A DNA stretch of 64,000 nucleotides. It comes from Morinoia aosen. Taxonomy: Eukaryota; Arthropoda; Malacostraca; Amphipoda; Talitridae. How positions within the stretch are numbered: position 1 is the stretch's first letter; each line of letters begins with the position of its first letter. The notes under the pieces were generated by a model. It made no database searches. It saw nothing but the letters and a program-made list of their open reading frames with translations, and was not told the DNA's origin. The stretch is from positions 26,963,000 through 27,026,999 of the forward strand of contig CM059562.1 of the NCBI GenBank assembly GCA_030386875.1, written 5' to 3'. This document shows, piece by piece, positions 23,101 through 35,640 of this stretch. Made by a program: the position numbers and the translations under genes.

Positions 23101-26100
23101 CTCAGCGTCAGCTCTCACTGATTATGAGAGGAAGCCACTCTACATCTCGACTGCTCGGGACTTGATGGCGCTACATCCAGTATGTTCACAATACGTTGAT
23201 TAAACCAAGAGACTAGCGAGAGAAAATTTTGAAAACTGCATAATTAAGAAAAAATGTGCAATTGAAATCTAACGGAGCTGATAAAAAATAATGGAATTTC
23301 ACCGGAAAATCACTATGAACATTTTGAGTAACTGGAGCTTGTATGAATAAAAAAATTCACGATGATGCCGAGAATATTAATACTGCGTGTTTTAGAGTTC
23401 AGGAAACTATATTCCTTTTTGCAAGCTTTCAATTCATTACGTCGAGTCGTATGGTTGAACATCGCCGTTACGTTACGTGAGAATGCATCGAAATTTCGAC
23501 ATGTTTGCAACTCGTAGCCAAGCATCTCTAATTTTTCTACGGTGTCAAAGAAAATATTTTTCCTCGATTTTGTTAGATCATAATCTTTCCTCTATTTATC
23601 TAAATGAATGTGCGTGTAGCTTCAGGAGTACGATGACGATTGCACATACATACATATACAATATTACATATATATATAATTTATCGTTCACGTTGGTGCT
23701 CCACTTTTACTGTGCTTTTGCCTTCATGTCGATTCTTACCTCTCGTTTCATACGTTGTACTTTTTTATGTCTTTAAAAAAATATATTTTTTAATCTCCGA
23801 TATATTATTATTTCTCGATACCGGTCGTACGTACATATTACTGTGGCTAATAATTACCTTTTTTATACTGTATATTTGTTGCTTTCCTTTGCTACGATAT
23901 GTTAGAAAGTTTTTCTTGAACACCTTTATGCGTTAGTAGTTTCATTTTTCAACTGAACCTCTAAATGTAGGATGGTTTATTTTCAATAATTTCTCTACAT
24001 TTAAGTTCAATCCCTGCATGAGCGAATAAAGTCAGGCGTCAAACCAAAAAGAAATTTGCTGACTGCTCGGAGGAGAGCGCCGGGCATAAATCTTTGTTTA
24101 GAAAGTTTCCTTTCCCCGCATCGCGCATTGATAAAAGTTCCGTCAATAAAAGTTTATGCTCAAGAGGTACGACTTTGGTTATTTTTCTGTTAGAATAGAA
24201 ACCCTTCAATTTAAAATTTGTCATTACATATACACGAACGTAAACAAACTACAAATCAATCCATCCTCTCGTTCGTTACCTAAATAGACGCCCATGAGGA
24301 AGTCTGCCATGGCGAGGTTGGTCACAAGAAACCGAGGCACGTCCATCTTGGCGTAGGCGGCTATCAGCACCACGACCACCACTCCGTTGCCCATCAGCGC
24401 CAGCAGGAACACAAGCCACACGCCGCACCGCAGCGTCCACCAGTCGAACAGGTCTCGGCATGGCATGAACGGACCTGTCAATCGTTTATTTTCAATTGAC
24501 GAGTAATATTCAGAAACTAACGTTCATAACAAAATGACTAAATTCTAAAAAGCCACTTCTAAATCCTTTGCTCTGAGTCAAATAGAACTTGATGGTAGGT
24601 TTATGGTTAATTTCAGAGAAACGTGGCAACTATAAAGCGATGATCTTAACTTATGCTATTGCCGGATTTTTTTTGTTTTCTCAAAAAAGTAAGAAGCACG
24701 TCAGCAAACACTCATGATGTGCATCTTGGATAAGTTCGAATCACGCAAAAGAGGGTGAGAAACCAAACAAAAATGTGAAATTCAATGTGGAGGTGAAATA
24801 ATACTATGAAGTAATGAAGCCGGTAAAAAGCAAAACGTTTATTTCATTTCAAAACTTGAAATTACGCAACCTCCTCATTGTAGTGACTAAAAAGTGATTT
24901 ATTGGAGTATTGTTAGATTTACCATCACAGCGTTGGGCACAGTTCAGGAATGGGGGCATTTCATAAAAGGATAGAGAAAACAATTATTTAGTGCTTCTGT
25001 TTGGTACCACAGGGACACGTCACACTGGTCTTCCAAGTGTGAGAGACAACTGCAACATGCTGAAAAACAGTACTGTTGATACTCACGCTTGTACTTGACA
25101 GGATTCTGAACATGTTCTACGCGTAAATTTTTACAGCTGGAAAAACTTTATATTTCATTCTCTGACGAGTTGTAACTTGCACTCCGTGCTAAATTGGCAG
25201 CATCAAATTTCACTTCAGCATTTTTGTCGCCTCGATCGTTGATGAAGGTGTGAAAACCTTAGGCTCTCACAGCCAATACGATTGCATCAGTCAGACTATT
25301 ATTCATTGGGCATTTATCGAGAAAAATACATTAATGGATGAGTTGAACAAGTCAAATGATCTCTATATTAGAATGTGGAACATTGAAACACCGCTTTTAC
25401 ACTTGTATTCGTTTAAATAAGTTAGCGATGAAGAAGTAAAAAGCAAAGGAGGTTCAAATGGGAAAGGAAGAGAAAAAAGTGTACAGAAGCTTTAAACAAT
25501 ATTTCTTAGATTTCATTAAGGACATAGAAAATTATTTGCATGTTTGCGCTGCCGAGTTCTGTCACTGCGTTTAATAAGACAACTTTCATTCGGCCACTCT
25601 TGCGACAAGCAGTGCCAATTTTGATGTAAATTTCTCGAGAAACAATAGTGAACGTAAGGTTATCAACACACAAGAGGTGCGTAATATCACGAAAACATCA
25701 ATTTCATAAGAGCATAATTGTAAAAATTCGACAAGACTGTTTTCTTACGTTTGTTAATAAAATATTAGTAGTACTTCGATTTTTACTAAAGATAATTCTT
25801 TCGCAGGTACTACTTTAATTAGGTCACTGAATTCGAATGAATATGTGCTCTACTTGATTTTCAGAGTTTAAATTATTGGCACTCCGAAGAAATTTACGAA
25901 AGAAGTTAAATTCTTAAAGCAGGTGCTACCGTTAATGGAATGGTTAAGTTGGCTGGCGTATAAAGAGGGTCTCACTAGCAATGGCAGCGCACGAAAAAAT
26001 AGAGAAAAGTTTTCTGATGCATCCCTCAGTTCAGAGCAGAATGAATTTGCTTGAAATTTCAAGAATTTTGCATTATTGGTTTATTGAGTTTCCTGATGAA

Positions 26101-29100
26101 AGCCTTTGATATGTGCTAGCGTATTTCTTCGGCGAGGAGCTGAATAATCAGATGCATCCTAGAGGTGCGATAAATTACTAAGAATGTGCGATAAACTAAG
26201 AAGATAAATTACTCAAAAGAAATGATAATATATAAATACAAATGACATTGAAGAATTTTTCTGTCCACTGTTCTCATACCACCCATTTTAACCCTGTCAT
26301 TAGCTCCGAACACAAAGCTACTCTTTGAAGTCATGCAAGAATGGTGAGGTGAGCACATCACTTCGCCAACTTGTGGGGCTAGTTTGTGCAGGGATGCATT
26401 TGCAAGACTATAACAAGATAATTCAACGCAAGTCTTTTTTTCTCAAAACCATCCTGGCAGTGAAAGCAACTGCTTCGTCAACACTAACTTAACTATGAAC
26501 GCAGGTCTGTTTAAAAAAAATTCACTTGGATTTTGAACGCAGGACGGTTTCTTAAACACATACCGAATTGGAAGTTTTCTGAGCACTTGGTCAAATCTCA
26601 CCAGGCTGAGGAATGCACTGGATGGAGTGCTGGTTGCGCAGCTCGTCTTCCCCCACCACAGAGCGGGCACCGCTGAGCTGCAGCCACGTCTTAGAGAAGC
26701 CGCCAGGGACGTGGAATGGCTCCTCCGGGTTGCTCGTAGTAGAGGAAGTGAAGGAGTCGAGTTCACTTCCTTCTTGTTTTGAGGGAGCGTTGGTGGGATT
26801 GGAGGGGGAAGCGGAGGCTGCGGGGTAGCGACCAGCCAAGTTAGCCCACAGAGCAGTAAAGTTGGAGCTCGGGTGAACTGGGTAATCTAAAGGGGGTGCG
26901 CCAAGATCAGCTGCTTGCGAGATGAATGATCAACGAAAAAGTGTTAATGATTATGAGAAAAATTTGCGCCTGACGGTTATGAAGAAATAACCTAAAGTTA
27001 ACGACTACCTAAAGGTAGTCACAAGTAAAACTGTAAAAATCAAATAATCTAAAAAAAATTAATTAACTTCACGAATTACAAAAATAGAACAGTTGCTCTA
27101 AGACAACGTAAACAGGTCTAAATAAATTAGGTAATTTTAGGCTCAATAAATTAAAACTATGCGAACCTGTAGCGCTTAAGCGCAAAAAAATTGCATGCAT
27201 GTTTGTTAGAAAACAACTATGAGCGAAATATATGCGTCTCATGAAATGACATAAATCAATCTAGCAGAGCTGATGAGCGTAAGGTGAACTGCATGTGAAC
27301 GTGAATGATTGATGAGGAAATTAACCCTTTACCGTCTGAATTCTTGACTCATATCAGCGTTATTACAACCACCGTCACCAGACTGATACTGGCATCGGGT
27401 TGTCACCGCCATCAGAATAAGAAACTGCCACTCGGTAGCGAACTTCAGAAAACTCGTTAGGGTAAAAATTCGACTAGAAAAGACATATGTTAAGGTTGTT
27501 TCAAGAAAGAGGACACCAGTGTCCTCACGGTCACTGAAGGGTTAAACACAATACTCAGGATCAGATAGTCAAAGCGAATCACAGGGATACATCAAACTAG
27601 AAGCTCCACGTTCCGTAGGGCATCACCGGCACACCCTCCAGCGCGCTAAACAACAGCTCATGAAACTTTCAACAAATATATCGGATTAATATTAACTTAA
27701 ATATGAAAGAATTAATAGGTAAAGTATACCTTCGTGGCCTAAATGTACCAAAACTAATATTCTGGTACAAAACAATAATTGAAGTAGGCCTTCAAGTATA
27801 AGTTAACTTGGAGTACTCACAAGGCCAGAAGGCGTGAGTGTGGTTCCAGAGGCGCGGATCGTGGCGCTGTAGTCCCTCCAGGCTGAAGACGACGTCCTCG
27901 TGGATGAGCTGCGGCGACTGCGCTCTCGACGCGTTCTCGCCTCCCACGCGCGCAGTGTCGGTCGCCACGTCAAGGCTGTGCGACAAAATTTTCGTTAACT
28001 GAAGGGTTGACAAGGCAATATTTTTTGGTTCATCTGTCGCAACGTCAAGGTTTGATGTCAATATCGGGTGTCTTAAGCATCATCAATGAGAATGATATAC
28101 TTATCGTTGTCAGTGAATAGGTCAAAATCGAACGTCAATAATATTGTCTCCGCTGTTTATTTTTTGTCCTTAGGGCTCAACGTGATGTATGCGAGCTAGT
28201 AGAAAGAATAAAATTCTTGCTTGCGTGGCGTGTCCAAAATGCTAGGCAGATAAGATCAGGTATGGAAGAGAGTCAAAGGAACAAGTACACGAAGAGCGTT
28301 GGATTACAATTTTTCATTTTAAGTCTGATTACAGACGATGATGTACGTTTGAGTTCTTCAGAATGGCTGCTGAATCACGTTGTTAACTGCATAGATATTA
28401 AAGAAAAAAGTGTTCAAGTATAGTCTGCTAAACTTCACTGATGTTTGAGGTTTGATAGGATTAACAAAATGGATAAAGGCAGAGGCAGACATAAGAATAA
28501 ATTTAAGACTTTCGAAATATCAGAACTAACGCGCTACAAATTCCACGCCATTATTAATTGATAAGTAAATAAAAGTCCCAACCTCCTCGGAATTAAGTAA
28601 ACATACGAAGGTAAGAGCCTGCAGTGAACAGTGACTTGACTCATCTAGTCAACTTAACTTACACATAAATTCACGCACGAAGTAGCGTATAGGAATAAGA
28701 GATAACATCAACCTAGATGAATGTGGATGCTACACTGACAAACTCTAAACACAGTAGACTTTCCATTGAAATTTTCATGTGAAATGGAAAATTTACCCGA
28801 TGCAGCAAGACCTCATCCAGTTTATTCATAAGAGCTTCAATTCAATGGAAGTAAAATGCAGGTTTTTAGCATAGGGGGAATTCGCCAAATTGTTTCTTCT
28901 TTTCTGAAAAATCTAAAAGACGTTGGGGGAAGAACAGCAGTGACCGGCGTTCCCTTTATACCAGAACGCACTTGAGGAAAGGGCAGCAGTGGTAGGCGTA
29001 GGAGAGCACGAGGGAGAGCACTGCAGGGAAGGACTGAGGGCCCGGAAACTGGCGCAGGTGTCGGTTGTTGTGCACCTTGAGGTGCAGAACGTGCTCCAGG

Positions 29101-32100
29101 CCGCGGCTAGGTAGTTCAGGGAACACGTTGTTCCCCAGGTTCCTGAGAGTCAAAACACAATATTATAGTGGTCCACTCACGATATTTCCAGTAAAATTAA
29201 ACTATGATGAAATTGAGGGATGCGCAAATGAGAGTATTAGGTAATAATGGATAATGAACCATGATAAAATGCTTCAACTTAAGTATCGTTAAGGCTGTTT
29301 CTCTTCTACTTGGAGCTAGTCAGTTGTATTAGTATAATAAGTTTGACTTTGAAATGTTATTGATTTTTGAAAGAAGCAAGCGATAGTCTACAAAGCTTAC
29401 GCTGATTGTGACTTGCCTTATTCACTTCAAAAATCTAGAAACCATTAAATTTGAGACCAAGTTATTGAACACTGATCAATAAATATTCACAGAAAAAAAC
29501 ATGGTTCATGAAAACGTAAACAAGACTGACCATCATATACAATAGGTCCCCATAATCTTGTGCGCACCTCTCTTCATACCACTATAAATTAGTTTCAGTT
29601 TTTCACAACTCAAATCACGTATCGTATATGATGAGTAACTGCCACTACTTTTAGCCGTATAAGTTGAACTTCATAAAAGATAATGTCTTATAACTCGAGG
29701 ATCGACTGTACATAAGTGGCGCACATGTCAATCCGTCATGTCAGAACTTCAACTGATGAAAGTGAAGGCATTCTAGAATACGAAGATTTGAATATACTAA
29801 TCAAAAGTTATAAATTCTAAATCAATATTGATACATGGATCAAAAACTTTGTGAGAAGCGCTTTCGAAAGCTAAAATGAGGCGAGCCAAGAAGAAATCAC
29901 TCGATAACTGCTGTCAGCAAGCTCGTCAATCCTTACGTAAAGCGTTCGGCGCGCTGACCTCATAATGACATGCACTATGTGCAGAACTTACATTACACAA
30001 AGATAAATTCATGTTTACGTTTAAGGGACAGTCGCATGCTAGTCCTAAGAAAGTTTTATGAGGGAAAGAGACTGTGGTAATTTTATGAACATTATGCGAA
30101 AGAATATTTTTCATATTTTGGCATTCAAATTACGTCGGAGAAAATTTACACTGGCATTTACAAAATTACAGAACCTTCATCCATATTAATCTTTACTATC
30201 AATATTAGAGAATAGGTTGGCCTGCACTTTGCTGAAGAAACTTCGATATCAGTTTGGGACCGTTGAAATTAACTCCTTGTACTCAATAACCGTGAGGTCG
30301 AAAATACTTTGTTAAAGAGGTATTAGGACTTGAAATTTGTAACCGGTATTTTTTTTAAGTCTTCCAGTACATCAACGTGTGAAATTTGTAGGCTTACATT
30401 GAATATTTCATCGGCTGAATAGGTATAAACGACAGTGGAACGAGTACCTCACGCTGAATTAGCAGATGTGCACCTAGTTTACGGGGCAGCAAATGGTATC
30501 ATTCAACTCGCTGGATTGGTCATGGCGGCCCCATCACATGGTCACCAAGGTCTCCTGATTTTACACTTCTTGATTTCGACATCTTAAAAAGTTTAGCGTA
30601 CGAAACACCGATTAATTCCGAAGAAGACCTCAGTGGTAGAATTGCTTAAGCTTCCGCAAGGATTCGGGAAACTCCTGATGTCTTCGATGGAGTTTGCGCC
30701 GGCGTTTGAACGCCTGCATCGCAACAGATAAGCGTCATGTTTAACATGTTTTGTAAATGCCTGACTTAATTTAAAAATCTGATTCTGGTGGTCATAACAT
30801 TTGAGGCTGGTATTCTGTTCATTGTTTTGGTAATAAAAATGTTTTCATAACCTAACTTCTATGTTTCATTTCCCTCTCACTCTCAGAGTGTGAATTTTCT
30901 CCAAATACGTTTCGAATTTCAAGTACTTGTAACTGTTTTAAGAAGCATTTTTGAAAACATGGGTATAAATTAAAAAGTGTTTATTTTAACGATTTCAAGC
31001 TTTGTGTTAAAGTTTGTTCAATGCAGTGCTGGTCATCCTGTATTTACTCTGCTTCCAAACACACGTATGAATAAATTCATGCTTGTATACGTAACTTCTC
31101 AAAATGAGTGGAGATTTCAATCCATGCACAGGTCTGAAACCTGCGCACGACTTTTATACATGTTATCAACATATAAAAGCAAGAAGCCCAGCAACCTAAC
31201 AAGTATACTTTGCACATCTTGTAAGTCAGTTTTTTAATAAAAGATTGCCGACCGTAACACATAACAAATTAATTAGCTGGTAAAAAATACACACTAGTAT
31301 ATTCATACCTAAACAGGTTATGAATAAATTGTGTACTCTATATACCTCTAATCCATGAATCATAACCGATTTGGAAAAATTGTCGATGAAAATTACTCCG
31401 ATTCACCCAGTTGACGTTCAAGAAATTTATAAGAGTAGATTTTGTTAGTTTATAAGTTCAAAAGTTTATAACATGATAAAAAATCAAAAGTACCAGAACC
31501 TATGCAACACAGATGCGATTCAGTTCCAGTTTTTTCTGTACATTCTGTAGTTTCCTAGCATTTTGAGCAAAAAATCAGTGTTAATTTCCATTCACCTCTG
31601 AGGAAAAGCCACATTTCATCGTGATACTCCAGTATGAAACCGAACTACAATTATCATTTGAAGCTCATGGTCACTATTACACTAGCACCTTCTGTTAATG
31701 GATAACCGATCTCTCTTACGCTTGCAGTAGTATGCAGTACTCAAACGGGAATTTGTTCTATTCGTGCATCGACCCGTGCATCTTCTTGTGCTACTCACAG
31801 GTCCTCGATGTTGCGCAGGGGCAGGAAGGTGTCCGGGTGCAGGAAGCTGATGAGGTTGTGCTCTAGGTTTCTGAGAAATGAGTAAGTTAACAGTCAGTGA
31901 CCTATCTAAGTTGCAAGAGCCTACCAAGTGTTCCGATCTCACGAGTGTTGTTTGTAATGTGGTCTGTTAGAATTGAAACAGTCGCGAGAGAAAAAATGAC
32001 GCGTAAAATCTCTGAGTATAGAAGTGCACAAAATTTTTATTGATAATAGAAATACAAGATGCATTATGAATAATATTAATTATCACTACGATTATTGGCG

Positions 32101-34131
32101 TCGTGGTGGGAAGTGCTCAACAATTTACCTCCATAGTAAGTTCTTGTGTAGTTCTTTTGTATATATCGAAGCGGAACAAAGACACAAGCTAACCAACGGT
32201 CCTAGACTGCCTTCAAAAGAAAGATAACAAATACGAGAAAGATTAAAATCCGGAAAGAAGAGTGCTTTTCGAGATGAACATGAAGGCGATGGGCAGTGTT
32301 AGCGCCGTCCGTCTCAGCTAGGCCCTGGTAGCGAAAATTAAAGGCGTCCACTTAACCGTCAGTCGCTGCAGATCATAGATATCAGGACCTCTGAGAGCAG
32401 CTGAGAAAAAAAGACCTGTAAATAGGTGATGAAGACTAAAATTACACGTTAGAAATAAGCATAAAAAGGACACATAACGATGTCAGTGATTGTAAATTGG
32501 AGTAATAATTTTTACCAAAACGAAATAGGCTCGAGATTAGAAATTGACTCTTCATGCGATCGTAACAATGTTAAGGCCATTCTCGAGTGTTAATTAAAGT
32601 CATTAAATTCTTCCTTATTATGCCTACAAAGAATCCTGATAGGCCGTCGAAATTATTTCACGCCAAACTTTCTTCTATTGTCAGCAAATGCTCAATGACG
32701 CATGAAAAATGCTGCATTAATACAATGACTTGGACTAACTCAGCTTTCTCATGGATAATAATGCACTTACAACAACTACAGGCCTAATTATATATACAAA
32801 ATAACATTGTTTGAAACGAATGCGAACTTACAGAGTTTATCCTCATGAAAGTTGTGACAAAGACATGAAATAAAAAACGCTGTTACACAAGTCAGAGTTT
32901 CCCCAAGCAAGACGATAAAATTTGATAAAGAAGACGAAAAAAAGAGTATCACGATGACCACTTAATTCATTCACCGTGAGAACTGAGGACCAGAGCAACA
33001 AAGCACATGGTTAGGTTTCTCGAATAGAAGCCATGTTCTTCTCGTCGTAATGCTCTATAACTGCAGCGCTCAGAATTGATATATTTTCCTGATGTCGAGA
33101 AACGGTCCTGCACACCGAGCTGACGTAAAATACGAGCGAAGCGACCAATTTGTGACCTCGTCTTTTGATTTACGATACTCAGGCGACTTCCAGTTTAAAA
33201 CGCTGAGCTTAGCGCAAAAATTTTAATGGAGTTATCTTTGATTTTTCAAATGCGCTCATTTCGCTGAATTTATGAAACACTCGTGAAAATTGTTTTCTAG
33301 TTAATTTGCGCTAAGACAATAGCTTTGCTCTGCAGTTCAAGGTTTTTCAACTGTATTAACTCACAGTGTCTTGGGAGATGAAGTATCGAGCAGAGTAGTC
33401 ACCTATCCACATCTCCAAGTCGATTGTGACTGTTGTTGACCTCAATTTTACACCACTCTCCAAAACGTCACACCGTCAAATAGCCGATATCGACTTTTCG
33501 CGTATCTTTTTGCCTTCTAGAGATAAAAGCAGGCTGTCTTAAACCGCCAGCATGGTCCGCTCTGCGAGACAAGTTGCAATGGGCGCAACTAATACCACGA
33601 CAGCACTTTCATATACAATGAGAATTTCTGGAGGGAAGTTGCCTTAAAATTTTGAGCAATTAATTTTATCAGCCACATTTAGCAGGTGAAATGAAGGATT
33701 TAAAATAGAAGGGAGCTTGCACCGCTAACGATGATCTGCATTTTGAATACAATGACATCACCTTCTATTTGCCAGCATGTTCCGACGAATCGGTCAGTCA
33801 ATACATACATAGAAAAGTTTTCTCAATGAAATTACCTTATTTTCTCAGCATCCATTTTTTTAATTTAATATTTTCCGTTCCCAATGGCTTTTCATACTAT
33901 TGCACTCTCTCTGGCTATAGATGAAACGGCAAAATCGAAACTCTTGAATTATGTTCCATATTTCAGAAGCAAACAACGAGCACTCACAAAACTTGGAGCT
34001 GATGAAGCCCTGCGAAGGCGCCCTGAGGGACTGTCTCAATGCGGTTGTGTTGGAGGAGCAAATCTTGCAGCGAAACTGCGTCTCGGAACGCGCCTTCTGA
34101 CAGCTCGCTGATCTCGTTGTTGCTCAGGTCC
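18426..34131 (-). CDS. rk: Bursicon receptor LGR2/rickets-type GPCR, 3' part (7 exons)
   Basis: Leucine-rich-repeat G-protein-coupled receptor. Exons in order of translation are 34131-33988, 31870-31799, 29142-28972, 27975-27821, 26910-26602, 24474-24280 and 20101-18426. LRR exons join in phase 2, later ones in phase 1, giving 906 codons plus stop. The visible protein has about four LRRs, the SYAYHCCPFL cysteine cluster, a hinge, CIPQPGPFMPCRDLFDWW just before TM1, seven helices with ERN in place of DRY and NPFLY in TM7, and the juxtamembrane block GIGRCRHSSNFSNRQTP that I recognise from insect LGR2. The family binds the bursicon heterodimer and signals through cAMP to control cuticle tanning. 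The signal peptide and N-terminal LRRs (LGR2 proteins have many more) were not found. LGR1 is a less likely alternative. Confidence 0.92.
20102..24279 (-). other. rk: LGR2 intron, 4.2 kb
   Basis: Mostly AT-rich. Around 20480-21260 and 21320-21480 it is less AT-rich, with a poly-G run at about 21451-21463. No convincing exon was found, and small frames here lack splice sites or known motifs. Confidence 0.5.
24280..24474 (-). CDS. rk: LGR2 exon: TM1 and start of TM2
   Basis: 195 nt, phase 1 to 1. PFMPCRDLFDWWTLRCG is followed by TM1 with the GN motif, KMDVPRFLVTNLAMADF and MGVYL. The acceptor is GATTGACAG and the donor TTTAG|GTAACG. The split glycine codon G|GG joins to FLAVVDASTLGEF of the last exon. 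Confidence 0.95.
26602..26910 (-). CDS. rk: LGR2 hinge exon 2
   Basis: 309 nt, phase 1 to 1. It contains a potential N-glycosylation site (NFT in SSNFTALW), a Ser/Thr/Pro-rich stretch and SIQCIPQPG, which with the next exon gives the conserved CIPQPGPFMPC motif. The donor is CCTG|GTGAGA. Confidence 0.88.
27325..27541. mobile_element. piggyBac-type MITE, 217 bp, TTAA flanked
   Basis: TTAA occurs at 27321-27324 and 27542-27545. The ends are CCCTTTACCGTCTGA and the complement of ACGGTCACTGAAGGG. TTAA duplication with CCCTT-type ends is typical of piggyBac non-autonomous elements. A near-palindrome GAGGACACCAGTGTCCTC lies near the right end. It has no coding content and sits in an LGR2 intron (26911-27820). 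Confidence 0.7.
27821..27975 (-). CDS. rk: LGR2 hinge exon 1
   Basis: 155 nt, phase 2 in and phase 1 out. It encodes a variable acidic hinge segment ending RLWNHTHAFWP. The acceptor is GTCGCACAG|C and the donor CCTT|GTGAGT. The phase fits both neighbours. Confidence 0.85.
28972..29142 (-). CDS. rk: LGR2 exon: last LRR and cysteine cluster
   Basis: NLGNNVFPELPSRGLEHV begins the final repeat. LSYAYHCCPFL is the cysteine cluster that opens the hinge of glycoprotein-hormone and bursicon receptors. The acceptor is ACTCTCAG|G and the donor CAA|GTGCGT, phase 2 to 2 (171 nt). Confidence 0.93.
30512..30735 (+). pseudogene. Relic of a Tc1/mariner-superfamily transposase C-terminus
   Basis: The plus strand reads WIGHGGPITWSPRSPDFTLL then SLAYETPINSEEDLSGRI, stop at 30647, with RIRETPDVF following in the same frame. 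The motif order matches the remnant at 7237 but the sequence differs, so it comes from another family member. No TIRs were identified around it. It lies in an LGR2 intron, opposite to the gene. Confidence 0.75.
31799..31870 (-). CDS. rk: LGR2 exon with one LRR (72 nt)
   Basis: A perfect single-LRR exon, phase 2 to phase 2: NLEHNLISFLHPDTFLPL then RNIEDL. The acceptor is TTTCTCAG|A and the donor CT|GTGAGT. It is too short to stand out as an open frame, and is supported by its 72-nt length, the LRR pattern and phase. Confidence 0.92.
33988..34131 (-). CDS. rk: LGR2 exon with two LRRs (144 nt)
   Basis: It encodes DLSNNEISELSEGAFRD... and LLLQHNRIETVPQGAFAG..., exactly two 24-residue LRRs (2 x 72 nt), phase 2 at both ends. 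The acceptor is GTGTTGCAG|G and the donor TT|GTGAGT. The region upstream of the acceptor is tandemly duplicated. Confidence 0.93.
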
Positions 34132-34256
34132 CTGCAACACAGACTGAGGTTAAGAAAAGTCCCTGCCACACAGACTGATGTTAAGAAAAGTCCCTGTAAC
34201 ACAGGCTGATAATTAAAATGACCCTGCAGGCTGCAACACAGATCGATGTTTGGAAA
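34128..34256 (-). repeat. 31-bp tandem duplication of the LGR2 3' splice site
   Basis: Units start at 34128, 34159 and 34190, with a decayed fourth after 34220. On the minus strand each has the form TGTGTTGCAGGGAC, so candidate acceptors recur every 31 nt upstream of the exon at 34131. The unit includes the first four coding bases. Confidence 0.85.
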
Positions 34257-35072
34257 TGCCTCTGCAGCATATATTGATGTTAGACTAAGCTAAATTCATG
34301 CAATGTATGCTGATATTGTATAGATTAAGTCTTGGTAACACTGGTGAGAATGAAGAGTTGTTTGCGAAACGAGTTCCTGTAATACAGGCTAACGTTTTAT
34401 TTAGTAGAAGTTTCTTATCACAAAATACAGAACTAATTTACTCATTAAAGTAACACAGTAATCAGAAAAACTCAAATCAGAGTGTTAAGCATGAAACAGG
34501 GATTTTCTGAGTTATTAGGGACCCTGAGAACAAATATTCAAGGAAAACCATAACCAGCATCAGTAGCATGCTGTTAGAGTGATGCACATGCATCCTACAA
34601 ACACAATGTGCATTGTACTCCTAAAGATGAGCTGAAGAATAATCTCGAGGGCATCTTGTGTAAGCGTGTGGACATGGGGAGAAAATTTTACCGGGATTTT
34701 GAATTATACTCAAACATCGTGGAGTACTGTAGTTGATAAAACTTCCAGAACAATTCGTAAGCTTGCTATAACTGAAAAAATCTGCTATGTTGACTTAAGA
34801 GGAGACTTCGGAAGAGGCGAGGTGACTCTGCTCACAAAGGCGAGATGCTGGGTCGAAAACCCTTACTGCTCGGAAATTAATCACTACACTTCTCTGCGGT
34901 AGTGCGTTGCAATCTACGATCGAGGGGAGAAGCACACTTCAAATGAGTAGGTAATGCGATCAAGCGTTAGTGTTTGACGGAAATTCCCAGGACAGTGCTA
35001 ACGTGATGGCGATGTTTATTTTTTAATTCAAAGGGAAATTTTAAATGACGTTGACTATGTCGTGTGTATTCT

Positions 35073-35150
35073 TGGTACGTACCAGACTCATTTCAGTTCA
35101 GTACGCACTGTACTCATTGCCGTGGTGAAAGACGGCGCACGGCAGTCATG
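35073..35150 (-). repeat. Short inverted copy of the 26-bp satellite and its flank
   Basis: Reverse-complemented, this segment reads catgactgccg(t)gcgccg, then tttcaccacggcaatgag, then about 1.5 satellite units. It matches the left border of the big array (37729-37808), which has the same unique flank followed by the same units. Confidence 0.8.
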
Positions 35151-35269
35151 TTTCACGATAGCTGCAGAGGAAATGGCTCAGAAAATTTTAATCGCATTCA
35201 TGGAAATTTAACTGACTTTTTGATTTTTAATAAAGAAAGTTTATTGACTTTTTTCATAGGTAGATATTC

Positions 35270-35640
35270 GTTTAAGCCTCCCTAACCACAACAAAGGCGT
35301 TCAAAAGATAGGAAAGATGAAGGCACCATTTAGGAGAGCGTAAGGGAACGAGGAATCTATGAACAAGGTGTACTCGCGCACAAGATACCCTGCGCAGTGC
35401 GCATAGATTCAGTAAGTTAAGAGGAAAGAGTATGAAATAAGACAAAAGTTGAAGAAGGAAGTTAGAGATGCTTAAAAGTAGGACAACAGTGAACCGAAAA
35501 AAGATTGCCCTCAATGAAACAAAAAACATTTAATTTCAACAAAAAGGCCTACCAAACTCTCGCATTCTGCCCTTGGAACTGATAATTCCATACAAACCAT
35601 AGTTATACGCTCCTGAGGGGGTCTTTAATCATTGAAATGA
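35270..35640 (+). repeat. R1 dispersed repeat, copy c
   Basis: It starts AAGCCTCCCTAACCACAAC, has GGAACGAGGAATCTATGAAC in the body and ends near GCTCCTGAGGGGGTC. It is diverged from the other copies, with several indels. Confidence 0.7.
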
